DNA of 64,000 nt, taken from Mycobacterium dioxanotrophicus. GTDB lineage: Bacteria > Actinomycetota > Actinomycetes > Mycobacteriales > Mycobacteriaceae. This document shows positions 46,804 to 56,856 of the stretch, in pieces. How positions within the stretch are numbered: the first letter of the stretch is position 1; each line of letters opens with the position of its first letter. The notes below the pieces were generated by a model. That model did no database searches and was not told where the DNA came from. It saw only the letters and a list, made by a program, of their open reading frames with translations. The DNA is taken from positions 5,394,001-5,458,000 of the forward strand of contig NZ_CP020809.1 of assembly GCF_002157835.1 (NCBI RefSeq). The letters are read 5' to 3'. Both the position numbers and the translations under genes were made by a program.

Positions 46804-47421
46804 ATGGCTGAAACACCGTTGCAAGTACTGGGACTGATCTGCACACTCAAACCCGGCCCGGCGGACTCCAGCAGCGCGCTGATGGCTCAGCACGTCATGG
46901 ATGCGTTCGCGCCGTGGGGTGTCACCTACGGGTTGGAGCGGTGTGCCGATTACCACATCGCTCCGGGTGTCGCGGCGGATATGGGCGACGGCGACGAGTG
47001 GCCGACCTTGCGCCGGCAGGTGCTCGACGCCGACATCCTGCTCATCAGCACTCCGGTCTGGCTCGGACATCCGTCGAGCGTGGCACAGCGCGTCCTGGAG
47101 CGCCTCGACGCCGAGCTCTCCGAGAAGGGCGACGGCGGGCGACCGATACTCGCAGGCAAAGTGGCGATCGTGAGCGTCGTGGGCAACGAGGACGGAGCTC
47201 ACAAGACGGTGGCCGACCTGTTCCAGGGTCTCAACGACGTCGGCTACACCATTCCCGCGCAAGGCTGTACCTACTGGAACGGCGCCGCGATGGAGTCCAC
47301 CGACTACAACGAACTCGACACCGTTCCCAGCGCGGTCGCGGCCGCGACCCAAGCGGCGGCACGCAACGCCGCACACCTGGCTCGCGCGCTCAAGGCCTCG
47401 CAGTATCCGCCCTACGAGTAA
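46804..47421 (+). CDS. Flavodoxin-like NAD(P)H-dependent oxidoreductase
   Basis: A 205-residue flavodoxin-fold protein: GLICTLKPGPADSSSALMA (phosphate loop), STPVWLGHPSSVAQRVLERLD (flavin-binding loop) and AIVSVVGNEDGAHKTVADLF. It matches WrbA/NQO-like FMN reductases in outline, likely acting on quinones or nitro compounds. Start is fixed by the SigF promoter ten bases upstream. Neighbours are stress genes. Confidence 0.85.
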   Translation: MAETPLQVLGLICTLKPGPADSSSALMAQHVMDAFAPWGVTYGLERCADYHIAPGVAADMGDGDEWPTLRRQVLDADILLISTPVWLGHPSSVAQRVLERLDAELSEKGDGGRPILAGKVAIVSVVGNEDGAHKTVADLFQGLNDVGYTIPAQGCTYWNGAAMESTDYNELDTVPSAVAAATQAAARNAAHLARALKASQYPPYE

Positions 47422-47470
47422 CCCTGGTGGCGAAACCATCACGTGCGGAACAAGTTTGACGCATCGTCGC

Positions 47471-47495
47471 GTTTTGACGCCGTCACCTGCGGGTA
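47471..47495 (+). promoter_or_regulatory. SigF promoter of the alpha/beta hydrolase at 47523
   Basis: GTTT (47471-47474), 16-base spacer, GGGTA (47491-47495): perfect match. It is 27 bases before ATG 47523, with AGGAG (47509-47513) between. Confidence 0.87.
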
Positions 47496-47522
47496 TCCCA
47501 CCCGCGACAGGAGTTGAGCGCC

Positions 47523-48545
47523 ATGAGGAAAACGCAGGGCAAAGACAACGTCGTGCACTCGGGAACGCGACACCACCATCGCGGCCGCAGCCCGCAGTCG
47601 ATGGCATTGACAGCCGGCTGCCGAATCATCGTCAAGAACGCCGTGCGGCTGTGGGCACTGCAGCCGAATCTGCACTGGCCGTTCGACTCCATCGACCGCA
47701 TCGCCGGCTGGGCCCCGCACCCGCCTGCGGTATCGATACGCCGGGTCGAACTACCCACCTGCCCCGCTGAGTTGGTGTGCGCGCCAGGGACGTCCGCGCG
47801 TCGCGCGGTGCTGTACCTGCACGGCGGGGCGTTTTTGACCTGTGGCCTCAACACGCACAGATCACTCGTCGCCAGGTTGTCGAGTGCGGCCGACGCCGAG
47901 ATTCTCAACGTCGGCTACCGCATGTTCCCTTCGTACGGACCGTCGGCCGCTGTTGCCGATGCGCTCGACGGGCTGCGCTGGCTCCTACGCCGCGGATACC
48001 GTGACCACGAAATCGTACTCGCGGGCGACTCGGCCGGCGGATACCTCGCGCTGGCGACCGCGCTCGAACTCCTACACCGCGGGCGCACCCCCACGGCCGG
48101 CGTGGTCGCGATCTCGCCGTTGACCGATCTCGATTCGGCGCACCGGCTGGCACAGCCTCATTCGCGATGCTCGATGTTCACCGCCCGCGCGATGACGGCA
48201 TTCTCTCGCTATCTCACCGCGCAACGTCGGGGCCGCTTCAACCGGCGGATCGTCTCACCCGTCGATGCGGACCTGGAGAACATGCCGCCGGTGTCGATCC
48301 ACGTGAGCACGGATGAATTCCTGCTGTCCGACGCGGAATTGATGTATCGGCGGATGGTCGATGCGGGCGCGCAGTGCGACCTGCACCTGTGGGACGGTCA
48401 GATCCACGACTTCCCACTGGCCGCAGACATCCTGCCGGAAGGACGGCGGGCACTTCGTTACGTCGGCGATTTCGTGAAGCGAGTTACGCCCGCGTCAGTC
48501 GAGGACGCGGTAGCCCGGGATTACGCGAGGGCCGCCTCTCTCTGA
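47523..48545 (+). CDS. Alpha/beta hydrolase, hormone-sensitive-lipase type
   Basis: A 340-residue serine hydrolase of the HSL/LipN-like family: oxyanion motif YLHGGAFLTCG, nucleophile LAGDSAGGYLAL (Ser about residue 163), and the acid and base at VSTDEFLLSDAE and DGQIHDFPL. It hydrolyses acyl esters, probably lipid-derived. It lacks a clear signal peptide. Start ATG 47523 is set by AGGAG and the SigF promoter. Confidence 0.9.
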   Translation: MRKTQGKDNVVHSGTRHHHRGRSPQSMALTAGCRIIVKNAVRLWALQPNLHWPFDSIDRIAGWAPHPPAVSIRRVELPTCPAELVCAPGTSARRAVLYLHGGAFLTCGLNTHRSLVARLSSAADAEILNVGYRMFPSYGPSAAVADALDGLRWLLRRGYRDHEIVLAGDSAGGYLALATALELLHRGRTPTAGVVAISPLTDLDSAHRLAQPHSRCSMFTARAMTAFSRYLTAQRRGRFNRRIVSPVDADLENMPPVSIHVSTDEFLLSDAELMYRRMVDAGAQCDLHLWDGQIHDFPLAADILPEGRRALRYVGDFVKRVTPASVEDAVARDYARAASL

Positions 48546-48559
48546 CCGCCGATTCACCG

Positions 48560-48583
48560 GTTTGCCTTCGTCCGCCTCGGGTA
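48560..48583 (+). promoter_or_regulatory. SigF promoter of the catalase gene
   Basis: GTTT (48560-48563), 15-base spacer, GGGTA (48579-48583): perfect match, 20 bases before ATG 48604, with GGAGG between. Confidence 0.87.
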
Positions 48584-48603
48584 CTCAGCGCGGAGGTCCC
48601 ACC

Positions 48604-50727
48604 ATGAGAGGAATCGCGGTGAACAACACCCCAAACCCGAAGCAACAACAACTCGAAGGCGCCCGAGTCGACAACGGCAAGGGGTATTTGACCACCCAAC
48701 AGGGCGTGCGGATCGACCACACCGATGACGCCCTGACAGCCGGTGAACGCGGGCCGACCCTGCTGGAAGACTTCCACGCCAGGGAGAAGGTGACCCACTT
48801 CGACCACGAGCGCATTCCGGAACGGGTCGTGCACGCCAGAGGTGCTGGTGCATATGGCTATTTCGAGCCGTATGACGATGGCCTGGCGGATTTCACCGCA
48901 GCGAAGTTCCTCACCACACCGGGCTTGCGAACGCCGGTGTTCGTCCGGTTCTCCACCGTGGCAGGCTCACGCGGCTCGGCCGACACCGTCCGTGACGTTC
49001 GCGGGTTCGCCACGAAGTTCTATACCGAACAAGGCAACTACGACCTTGTCGGCAACAACTTCCCCGTCTTCTTCATCCAGGACGGCATCAAATTCCCCGA
49101 CTTCGTCCACGCGGTCAAACCCGAGCCGCACAACGAGATTCCGCAGGCCGCATCGGCGCACAACACCCTGTGGGATTTCGTGTCGCTGCAGCCGGAGACG
49201 CTGCACGCGATCATGTGGTTGATGTCCGACCGCGCGCTTCCCCGCAGCTACCGGATGATGCAGGGGTTCGGCGTGCACACGTTCCGCCTCGTGAACGCCT
49301 CCGGCCAAGGGGTTTTCGTCAAGTTCCACTGGAAGCCGCTGCTCGGCGTGCATTCGCTCATATGGGAGGAATGCCAGCAGATCGCCGGCAAGGACCCCGA
49401 TTTCAACCGACGCGATCTGTGGGAGGCCATCGAGGCCGGGCACTATCCGGAATGGGAGCTCGGGGTGCAACTGATTCCCGAGTCCGACGAATTCGACTTC
49501 CCCTTCGACTTGCTCGACGCCACCAAGATCGTTCCGGAGGAACGGGTGCCGGTGCTTCCGGTGGGACGGATGGTGCTGGATCGCAATCCGGACAACTTTT
49601 TCGCCGAGACCGAACAGGTGGCGTTCCACACGGCCAACCTGGTGCCGGGAATCGATTTCACCAACGATCCGCTGCTGCAGTTCCGCAACTTCTCGTACCT
49701 CGACACGCAGCTCATTCGGTTGGGCGGTCCGAACTTCGCCCATCTTCCCGTCAACCGTCCGATCGCCGATGTCCGCAACAACCAGCGCGATGGCTACAGC
49801 CAGCACACGATCGCCCAGGGACCGACGAGCTACTACAAGAACACCCTCGGCGGCGGCTGTCCTGCCCTTGCCGACGAGGATGTCTTCCGGCACTACACCG
49901 AACGCGTCGACGGCCACAAGATCCGCCGGCGCGCGGAGAGTTTCAAGGACTACTACAGCCAACCACGGTTGTTCTGGGACAGCATGTCCGCGGTCGAGGC
50001 CGAGCACATTGTCGCCGCGTTCGCATTCGAACTCGGCAAAGTCGGGCCCGAGACCGGCATACGGCCGCGGGTGGTCGAACAACTCAACCTGATCGACCAC
50101 GATCTCGCCGCGCGGGTCGCGGCGAAGCTGGGCCTGACCGCACCGGCAGAAGTATCCATCGACGTCCGTCACGCACCGTCACCCGCCTTGTCCCAGCTCA
50201 ATGCGGTCCCGCACACGATAGACACCCGACGCATCGCCGTCCTGGCGGCAGGCGGGGTCGATGTCCGTGGGATCGAGCGCGCAGCTGCGGCGCTGCGCCG
50301 GCTCGGTGCGACGGTCGACATCATCAGCACGGTCGGCGGCGGCACGGTGTGGTGCGACACCGGCCACGAACTCGCCGTGGACCTGGGCATCAACACCACC
50401 TCGTCGGCCCTCTACGACGCGGTCCTCGTACCCGGCGGAGCGGAATCCGTCGAACAGCTGACACAAGACGGGTCGATGATTCACTTCGTGAGCGAGGCGT
50501 ACAAGCACCTCAAGCCCATCGCCGCATTCGGCGCCGGCATCGATGTGCTGCAGGCGGCCGGTGTGAGAACTCGGGTGGCCAACGGATCCGGAGCCGTGTC
50601 GGACGACGGGGTCATCACGTCGCGCACGAGCGGCGACGACCTCGACGATGCGTTCATCGGCGCACTCGTCGGAGCGGTCGAACGTCATCGGGTATGGGAC
50701 CGCGTGACCGACATGATTCCTGCCTGA
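48604..50727 (+). CDS. katE: Large-subunit haem catalase (HPII/KatE type)
   Basis: A 707-residue catalase. Active-site His in [15 protein letters not shown], Asn in [15 protein letters not shown], and the haem-ligand Tyr in [19 protein letters not shown]. After about residue 550 comes the class I glutamine amidotransferase-like domain of large catalases ([20 protein letters not shown]; the nucleophile Cys is not obvious, as is usual here). It removes hydrogen peroxide in stationary phase. With the manganese catalase at 1262 it makes two catalases under SigF-type promoters. Confidence 0.96.
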   Translation: MRGIAVNNTPNPKQQQLEGARVDNGKGYLTTQQGVRIDHTDDALTAGERGPTLLEDFHAREKVTHFDHERIPERVVHARGAGAYGYFEPYDDGLADFTAAKFLTTPGLRTPVFVRFSTVAGSRGSADTVRDVRGFATKFYTEQGNYDLVGNNFPVFFIQDGIKFPDFVHAVKPEPHNEIPQAASAHNTLWDFVSLQPETLHAIMWLMSDRALPRSYRMMQGFGVHTFRLVNASGQGVFVKFHWKPLLGVHSLIWEECQQIAGKDPDFNRRDLWEAIEAGHYPEWELGVQLIPESDEFDFPFDLLDATKIVPEERVPVLPVGRMVLDRNPDNFFAETEQVAFHTANLVPGIDFTNDPLLQFRNFSYLDTQLIRLGGPNFAHLPVNRPIADVRNNQRDGYSQHTIAQGPTSYYKNTLGGGCPALADEDVFRHYTERVDGHKIRRRAESFKDYYSQPRLFWDSMSAVEAEHIVAAFAFELGKVGPETGIRPRVVEQLNLIDHDLAARVAAKLGLTAPAEVSIDVRHAPSPALSQLNAVPHTIDTRRIAVLAAGGVDVRGIERAAAALRRLGATVDIISTVGGGTVWCDTGHELAVDLGINTTSSALYDAVLVPGGAESVEQLTQDGSMIHFVSEAYKHLKPIAAFGAGIDVLQAAGVRTRVANGSGAVSDDGVITSRTSGDDLDDAFIGALVGAVERHRVWDRVTDMIPA

Positions 50728-51011
50728 GAATCGCCGTCCCACTTGTCTGTGACAATTCTGCAAACACTCTCGTCAATTAGGGATGACCTGGGCTTTTACC
50801 GCCCGAATTTGCGCAAGCAACCATGAGAAATCCCTTATGCCGATTGTCCATAACGCCGCCGCGACGTAGAGTCATGATCAGGTTGAGTTAGCAGCCAAAC
50901 ACGCGCGTTGGCGCGCAGAGCTACGTGACTCCCTGCGCCCATTGCTTTGAAAACCCAGAGCTCGTTTGCGTGCCATGTATGAATCGACGTTTTTCGATTG
51001 ATGGAGGCAAC

Positions 51012-51470
51012 GTGTCAATAGTCAACGTGGCGCCCCCCACTGCCGCTGGGCAGTCCGCTCACCGTGGCGACCAGATGGCAGGCTTCAGCACCCGCTGGGT
51101 CCGGCCATCGACGGCACTGGTGACCGTCGGCGGCGAACTCGACGCCGCCAACGCCCGCCAATTCGCCGAGTATGCGATGGGGCACATCAGCCGCAGCAAA
51201 GAGCTCATCCTCGACCTGCAATCCGTGCAATTCTTCTCGGTGTCCTGCGTTCCCACGCTTCACAACCTGAACATGCGCTGCGCGCGGGAAGGTGTCGGCT
51301 GGGCGTTCGTACCGAGCGCCGCAGTGTTGCGGGTCCTCCGAATCTGCGATCCCGATGAACAATTACCCGCCGCACCAACGATCAAGATTGCCTTGTCGAG
51401 GCTGCGCAACGGGTTCCCGCCCAGCGCTCCGTACGGGAGCATCGCAACGAATGCCATCTTTGCTGTCTGA
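51012..51470 (+). CDS. STAS-domain protein (anti-anti-sigma-like)
   Basis: A 152-residue STAS protein: GGELDAANARQFAEYAMGH and LILDLQSVQFFSVSCVPTLH, with Ser/Cys in the acceptor loop (FFSVSC). GTG 51012 follows a perfect GGAGG. A longer frame from GTG 50925 would add 29 residues with two CxxC pairs (CAHC, CVPC), a possible zinc knuckle, but has no good ribosome site. It is the third STAS paralogue here. No SigF promoter was seen. Confidence 0.82.
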   Translation: MSIVNVAPPTAAGQSAHRGDQMAGFSTRWVRPSTALVTVGGELDAANARQFAEYAMGHISRSKELILDLQSVQFFSVSCVPTLHNLNMRCAREGVGWAFVPSAAVLRVLRICDPDEQLPAAPTIKIALSRLRNGFPPSAPYGSIATNAIFAV

Positions 51471-51500
51471 TCGGCCGCATCCAGGCCGACGTCGGTCGAG

Positions 51501-52514
51501 ATGCGCCTGCGCCGCAGCGTAGTCGGCGGTCCAGGTCTACACCGGGTACGTCGTGGTCGTGGTTTCAGCTACCACACCGACGACGGCCAACGGGTGACCT
51601 CGCCGAAGGTGCTGCAACGTATAGAGGAGCTGGTGATCCCGCCGGCCTGGAACAACGTATGGATCTGTCAGCGTCCCGACGGTCACATCCAGGCCGTCGG
51701 GACCGACGCGGCGGGCCGCCGTCAGTATCTCTACCACCCGCAGTGGCATGAGGACCGGAGCGAAGAGAAGTTCGATCGCGTCCTGGAAATGTCTGCGCGG
51801 CTACCGGACTGGCGTGCCGCCGTGGCGGCGGACCTGCGGCGGCCGGGACTGTCGATGGAGCGGGTGCTCGCTGTCGGCCTGCGGCTGCTGGATCTCGGCT
51901 ATTTCCGTGCCGGCGGTGATCAATACGCGGAGGAAAACAATTCTTTCGGCATCGCGACGCTGATGGGCGAACACGTCACCGTACATTCGGGCTCAGTCGA
52001 ATTCGACTATCCCGCGAAAAGTGGTGTGCGTCGCGTCCTCGACATCAAAGACCCGGACACGGTCCGCGCCGTCCGCAGTCTGCGACGCGCGGCCGGATCT
52101 GATCATCGCCTGCTGTCGTACCGGAACGGGGACGGGTTCAGCACGGTTCACGCCGACGATCTCAACGCTCGGTTCAAGCAGATGGTCGGTGACGAATACA
52201 CGGTCAAGGACCTACGCACTTGGCACGGAACGGTTTTGGCGGCTGCGGCATTCGCCGACGCCGATCCCCCGGTCCACGAGAAAGTGATCAAGCGGGTCGA
52301 GGCTGCGGTGATGCGCGAGGTCGCCGAGGAACTCGGCAACACGCCGGCCGTTGCGCGCAGCGCCTATGTCGACCCGCGCGTGCCGAAGGCCTATCGGGAT
52401 GGCCTCACGATCGCGACGAGTGTCCGGCGATCAGCGCACACCAAGGACGCCGACAAACGCCAGGCCATTCTGGGGCGCGGCACAGCACGACTGATCCGCA
52501 AGGTGGCGCACTAG
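51501..52514 (+). CDS. DNA topoisomerase IB
   Basis: A 337-residue bacterial type IB topoisomerase, which relaxes supercoils through a 3'-phosphotyrosine bond. The catalytic tyrosine lies in AVARSAYVDPRV; preceding active-site Arg/Lys/His fit EENNSFGIATL, LLSYRNGD and KDLRTWHGTVLAA. Actinobacterial members relax DNA without ATP; biological role uncertain. It starts 30 bases after the STAS gene. Confidence 0.93.
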   Translation: MRLRRSVVGGPGLHRVRRGRGFSYHTDDGQRVTSPKVLQRIEELVIPPAWNNVWICQRPDGHIQAVGTDAAGRRQYLYHPQWHEDRSEEKFDRVLEMSARLPDWRAAVAADLRRPGLSMERVLAVGLRLLDLGYFRAGGDQYAEENNSFGIATLMGEHVTVHSGSVEFDYPAKSGVRRVLDIKDPDTVRAVRSLRRAAGSDHRLLSYRNGDGFSTVHADDLNARFKQMVGDEYTVKDLRTWHGTVLAAAAFADADPPVHEKVIKRVEAAVMREVAEELGNTPAVARSAYVDPRVPKAYRDGLTIATSVRRSAHTKDADKRQAILGRGTARLIRKVAH

Positions 52515-52560
52515 CCCTTGGGCACCAATGAGGTGACCGTCGCAGAACCCACCCACCTCG

Positions 52561-53853
52561 TCAGAATCCAGGTACTTTTCCGTTGCCGAGGTACCTGAGC
52601 CCGGCATGCCTGATCTCGGTGGGGTCGAGAAGGTTTCGCGTGTCCAGCACCACAGCAGCCGGTGCCTGCCCGGCAATCCGGAACCAGTCCAGGTCGCGGA
52701 ACTCCGGCCACTCGGTGAAGACGACGATCGCGTCCGCCGCCTTGGCGGCGAGGTATGCGTCGTCGACAGCGCCGATAGACGACCGGCGCAACGTATCTTG
52801 GTCGATCATCGCCAGCCGTGGGTCGTAACCACTCACCTGCGCGCCCAGACTTGCCAGCCGGTCGCTGATGAAGAGCGCGGGCGAATCTCGCACATCGCAG
52901 GTGCCCGCCTTGAAGGTCAGACCGAACGCCGCGATCCGCGCTGTCGCGAGCGGACCGGCCATCGATTGCGACAGGGCCGCCACGATGCGGTCGGCCTGGC
53001 CCAGGTTCGTATCGCGGGCCGAGGCCACCTCGGCCAGTTCGACCCCGTTGCGGCGCCCGGTATCCAACAGCGCTGCAGTGTCTTTGGGCAGACAGGAGCC
53101 GCCCCAGCCTGGGCCGGGCTGCAGGAAGTGCTTACCGATCCGGACATCGGCACCCATACACCGGGCCACATCTGCGACATCGGCGCCGACGCGCGAGCAC
53201 AGCTGCGCCAGCGAGTTCGCGTACGAGATCTTCACTGCCAGAAACGCGTTGCTGGCGTACTTGGCGAGTTCGGCGCTCTCCGGGCTCATCCGCAGCACCT
53301 CGGTGTCTCCCACGCCGTAGACCGTCTGCAGCACGTCTGCGGCCCGGTCATCGGCCGCTCCGATCAGGATCCGATCGGGATGGCGGAAGTCGTAGATCGC
53401 GTGGCTCTCCCGCAAGAACTCGGGGTTGGACACCGCCGAGATGCCGGTGCCGTGCAATCGGTCGATCACCATGCGGGTCGTGCCCACCGGCACAGTGGAT
53501 TTCATCACCACCACCGCCCCGGGGTGCAAGGTCCGGTTCAGCTGGCCGACGGCCGCATCGACAGCAGTGATGTCTGCGGATCCATCTGGCCGGCTCGGGG
53601 TGGGTACGCAGACGAACACCACCTCGCACTCGGCCAAGTCCTCGAAACGCCCACTGAATCTCAGGGTCCCGTCGCGCAGCGTCGAAGCCAGCAGCTGCGG
53701 AAGGCCCGGTTCGTCGATCGGCGCCTCGCCGGCCGTCAATGTACGCACCCGCTGTGCGTCGACGTCGACGCAGACAGTGGCGTGCCCGCGTTCGGCAAGA
53801 CATACCGCGGAGGTGAGCCCGACATATCCGGCGCCGACAACTCCGATCCTCAT
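52561..53853 (-). CDS. UDP-glucose 6-dehydrogenase
   Basis: A 430-residue NAD-dependent enzyme oxidising UDP-glucose to UDP-glucuronate. GAGYVGLTSAVCLAERGH (cofactor fold), SNPEFLRE, and the catalytic cysteine in GWGGSCLPKDT (about residue 255) are present. GDP-mannose dehydrogenase shares this fold; the SNPEFLRE and length favour UDP-glucose. Last gene of the leftward glycan operon; its start overlaps the GT9 stop by four bases. It supplies the substrate for the UDP-xylose synthase at the operon's other end. Confidence 0.92.
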   Translation of the reverse strand: MRIGVVGAGYVGLTSAVCLAERGHATVCVDVDAQRVRTLTAGEAPIDEPGLPQLLASTLRDGTLRFSGRFEDLAECEVVFVCVPTPSRPDGSADITAVDAAVGQLNRTLHPGAVVVMKSTVPVGTTRMVIDRLHGTGISAVSNPEFLRESHAIYDFRHPDRILIGAADDRAADVLQTVYGVGDTEVLRMSPESAELAKYASNAFLAVKISYANSLAQLCSRVGADVADVARCMGADVRIGKHFLQPGPGWGGSCLPKDTAALLDTGRRNGVELAEVASARDTNLGQADRIVAALSQSMAGPLATARIAAFGLTFKAGTCDVRDSPALFISDRLASLGAQVSGYDPRLAMIDQDTLRRSSIGAVDDAYLAAKAADAIVVFTEWPEFRDLDWFRIAGQAPAAVVLDTRNLLDPTEIRHAGLRYLGNGKVPGF

Positions 53854-54800
53854 GTCTTCACCCCCAGGACGCCCTCGACCGCTTCGAGGACCCGCTGCGG
53901 GGTGATCAGCAGCAGCCCGCGATGGGGCTCGTCACCGTGCGGATCGCCTCTGTCCCCCGCCCACAGCGCGACATGCTCGCCGGGGCCGCGCGGTCCCCAG
54001 AGCTTCGGCGGGGTCGGGCCGAACAACAGCACCGACGGGGTACCCGTCGCGGTGGCGATGTGCCCGACCCCCGTGTCGCCGCAGATCAACAGGCGGCAAT
54101 CGCTGATCAACGCAACCAGGCCGAGGAGCCCGAGAGTGCCTGCCAAAACGGCCGATTGGGGCAGTCCCGCCTGATCGGCCACCGCCCGGGCGAGTTCGAT
54201 CTCGTTGCTGTCGCCGGTGAGGACTACGTCGTAGCCGGAATTGCGCAACGCCGCGGCCACCGTGGCGAATCGGTCCACGGGCCACCGGCGGGCCGCCGTC
54301 GTGGCACCTGGGTGGATGACCACCACGCCGGAGCGGTCGGGGTAGCCTGGCGGCCGACTGATCGCCAGATCCTCTGGATCGCAAGCGATCCCGTACCACT
54401 GAAGCAGGGCGCACCAGCGGTCGACCTCGTGCAGGTCGGCGCGCCATGGCGGTCCCTGCACATCGGGATGATCAGCGTGACGATGGCTGAGCATCGATTT
54501 CGGTTGCAGCGACGTGAGGTCTGCGATGCTCTCGGGCCCGCTGCCGTGCAGGTTCACCGCGATGTCAGGTACCCGCTGCCGGGGATGCAGGCGTCCCAGA
54601 CCCGGTGTGGGATCGAGTTCGTCGATCGCCCCCGACAGCATGGCCAGCCGAGAGAACCGCTCCGGCGCGGCAAGTACGATGCGTGCGTCCGGATACGCTC
54701 GCCGCAACCCACGCAGTGCCGGAAACCCCGTCAGCAGGTCGCCGAGGCCCAGCGCCCGCAGGACGAGGACATGCGGCGAGTCCGCCGAACTCACGGCCAT
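53850..54800 (-). CDS. Family 9 glycosyltransferase (heptosyltransferase-like) I
   Basis: A 316-residue GT-B enzyme of the WaaC/WaaF/RfaF family: VLVLRALGLGDLLTGFPALRG near the N-terminus, VVIHPGATTAARRWP (nucleotide-sugar loop) and ICGDTGVGHIATATGTPSV. GT9 enzymes transfer heptose from ADP-heptose, consistent with the neighbouring heptose genes. Acceptor unknown. It overlaps the SDR gene by ten bases and the dehydrogenase by four. Confidence 0.9.
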   Translation of the reverse strand: MAVSSADSPHVLVLRALGLGDLLTGFPALRGLRRAYPDARIVLAAPERFSRLAMLSGAIDELDPTPGLGRLHPRQRVPDIAVNLHGSGPESIADLTSLQPKSMLSHRHADHPDVQGPPWRADLHEVDRWCALLQWYGIACDPEDLAISRPPGYPDRSGVVVIHPGATTAARRWPVDRFATVAAALRNSGYDVVLTGDSNEIELARAVADQAGLPQSAVLAGTLGLLGLVALISDCRLLICGDTGVGHIATATGTPSVLLFGPTPPKLWGPRGPGEHVALWAGDRGDPHGDEPHRGLLLITPQRVLEAVEGVLGVKT

Positions 54801-55477
54801 GACGATTCCGTCGAGGCACAGACCACGAGTTCGCGGATCTCACAGCCGGCGGGCTGCGATAGCGCGAAAACTACTGTCTCCGCGACGTTTTCCGGTTTGT
54901 TCAGCACGGCGTCGGTCGGCGGCTTGTACTGGTCGGACCGGCCGTCGAAGAACGGCGTGTACATGCCGCCGGGTATCAGCATCGTGACCCCGACCTCTCC
55001 GGCGAGTTCGGCCGCCAACGCGCGGCTGAACCCGACGACGCCGAATTTCGATGCGCAGTATGCGGTTGCATCGCTGACCGCCTTGATGCCCAGGGTCGAC
55101 GCGCACGTCACGATGCGGCCGCCACTGGCCTTGAGGAAGGGTAGCGCAGAGCGGACGACGGCCGCCGTGCCGAGCAGATTGACGTGGATCACCCGTTCCC
55201 AGTCCTTCGCGCTGACATCGGCCAGCTTGCCGCAGGAATCGATGCCCGCGGCGGTGAACAGTCCGTCGATCCTTCTGTCGGCCTGATCGGCCAGCAGGCA
55301 CACCGCGGAATCGACCGCTTCGGTATCAGCGAGGTCGGCAGCCTGATATGGGACGTCGGCCTGTGGCCGCTTACGGTCGATGACCATCGGTGTCCCACCA
55401 TGGCGCGCAACGGCTTCGACCGTTGCCGCACCTAGACCGGATGCACCGCCGGTGATGATGACGTTCCCCAAGTTCAC
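54791..55477 (-). CDS. Short-chain dehydrogenase in the glycan operon
   Basis: A 228-residue classical SDR: IITGGASGLGAATVEAVARHG, and Ser...YCASK in CASTLGIKAVSDATAYCASKFG. It is much shorter than the ADP-heptose 6-epimerase HldD (an extended SDR near 310 residues), so it is probably not that enzyme; it could reduce or oxidise a sugar carbon. It overlaps HldE by four bases. Confidence 0.85.
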   Translation of the reverse strand: MNLGNVIITGGASGLGAATVEAVARHGGTPMVIDRKRPQADVPYQAADLADTEAVDSAVCLLADQADRRIDGLFTAAGIDSCGKLADVSAKDWERVIHVNLLGTAAVVRSALPFLKASGGRIVTCASTLGIKAVSDATAYCASKFGVVGFSRALAAELAGEVGVTMLIPGGMYTPFFDGRSDQYKPPTDAVLNKPENVAETVVFALSQPAGCEIRELVVCASTESSWP

Positions 55478-56856
55478 GAATTACCCCTTTCGGTCATGGC
55501 TGCGTCGCGGATCAACTTCGATGACGAGTAACCGGCGACGGTCGGCAGCAAAACCACCTCACCGCCGTTGCCACGGACGACAGCCGCCTCCGGCAGATCG
55601 GCTTCGGTGTAGTCGCCGCCCTTCACCCACACATCCGGACGTAGTGTCTCCAGCTGAGATTCGGGCGAGGACTCGTCGAATATCAGTACGGCATCGACAC
55701 AGGCCAGTGCCGCAAGCACTCTCGCCCGGTCCAACGCGGTCGTCACGGGCCGTCCCGGCCCTTTGAGCCGCCGTACCGAAGCATCGGAGTTCAGCAGGAC
55801 CACCAGCGAGTCGCCGAGCTGGCCGGCCTGGTGCAAAAGTCGTACGTGGCCGGTGTGCAGTAGGTCGAAGCAGCCTCCCGTGGCCACCAACTTGCCCGGT
55901 CTGGCCCGCAGGTGGTCGCGAACCTGGGCGGCGTCCGTGGTGATCATCGCCGGCCCGTCGGTCCCGCGACCCGGCGTACCCACGGCCACCGGAGTGGAAA
56001 CCGCCACGGCGCCACCGGTGGCGACGAACCGGCTGGCGGCGGTGACCGCGGCCTGAACCGCCGTGACGATGTCGGCACCGTCGGCCAACGCGCGCGTTGC
56101 CGCGACCGCGAACCGATCTCCCGCGCCACAGGCGTCGGTACGGCCGGTGCCCGCTCGGGCCGACGGTGGCACCGGCACATGCGTGGTGTCACCGGTGTCG
56201 GTGGACAGCACGGCGCCGTCGGAGCCGAGCGTCACGCAGACGCCGTGGGCTTGCCATTTCTGCCTCAGCGCATCCGCCGAACACGACTGCGCCTCACCCT
56301 GGTTTGGAGTCACGAGTCGGCATCCAGCGACGGGATCGGCGCCGCGCGGATGCGGATCCCACACCACGGGTACGCGCTGCGCGGCCGACTCGATCAGCGT
56401 GCGCAACGCCGGATGCGCAGTCACCCCGCGCCCGTAGTCGGCCACACACACCGCAGCCGCGTCGTCGAACGCTTCGACGACGGGTGCGGGAAGGGTCCCC
56501 GCAGGCACCGTACCGTCGCCGTGGTCCAGCCGCAGCACGGACTGTCCGGTGGCGCGGATTCGGGTCTTACACGCAGTCGTGCCGCTCAGCCGCAGCCGAG
56601 CCACCGTCACGCCCGCCGACTCGAGCAGTTCGGTGAGTTCGTGCCCCTCGGCGTCGTCGGCGATCGCGGTCACCAGAATCACGTCCGAATCCGTGCGAGC
56701 TGCCAGCACAGCCGCCAGGCCCGCCCCACCGGGACGATGCCAGACCCGCTCCGCATCGACGACCGGAACCGGCGCCTCGGGGCTCAACCGGGTCGCACTG
56801 CCATCGATGTCGATGTCGAGCATGCAGTCCCCCACCACGACGATGGGCCTGGCCAT
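55474..56856 (-). CDS. hldE: Bifunctional heptose-7-phosphate kinase / heptose-1-phosphate adenylyltransferase
   Basis: A 460-residue HldE. N-terminal PfkB-type kinase with VVVGDCMLDIDIDG and catalytic DACGAGDRFAVAA (about residues 270-285); C-terminal nucleotidyltransferase with GGCFDLLHTGHVRLLHQAG (HxGH) and VWVKGGDYTEADL. The kinase makes D-glycero-beta-D-manno-heptose 1,7-bisphosphate; the other half activates the 1-phosphate to ADP-heptose. ATG 56856 overlaps the GmhA stop by one base; the upstream frame extension is unsupported. Confidence 0.94.
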   Translation of the reverse strand: MARPIVVVGDCMLDIDIDGSATRLSPEAPVPVVDAERVWHRPGGAGLAAVLAARTDSDVILVTAIADDAEGHELTELLESAGVTVARLRLSGTTACKTRIRATGQSVLRLDHGDGTVPAGTLPAPVVEAFDDAAAVCVADYGRGVTAHPALRTLIESAAQRVPVVWDPHPRGADPVAGCRLVTPNQGEAQSCSADALRQKWQAHGVCVTLGSDGAVLSTDTGDTTHVPVPPSARAGTGRTDACGAGDRFAVAATRALADGADIVTAVQAAVTAASRFVATGGAVAVSTPVAVGTPGRGTDGPAMITTDAAQVRDHLRARPGKLVATGGCFDLLHTGHVRLLHQAGQLGDSLVVLLNSDASVRRLKGPGRPVTTALDRARVLAALACVDAVLIFDESSPESQLETLRPDVWVKGGDYTEADLPEAAVVRGNGGEVVLLPTVAGYSSSKLIRDAAMTERGNS

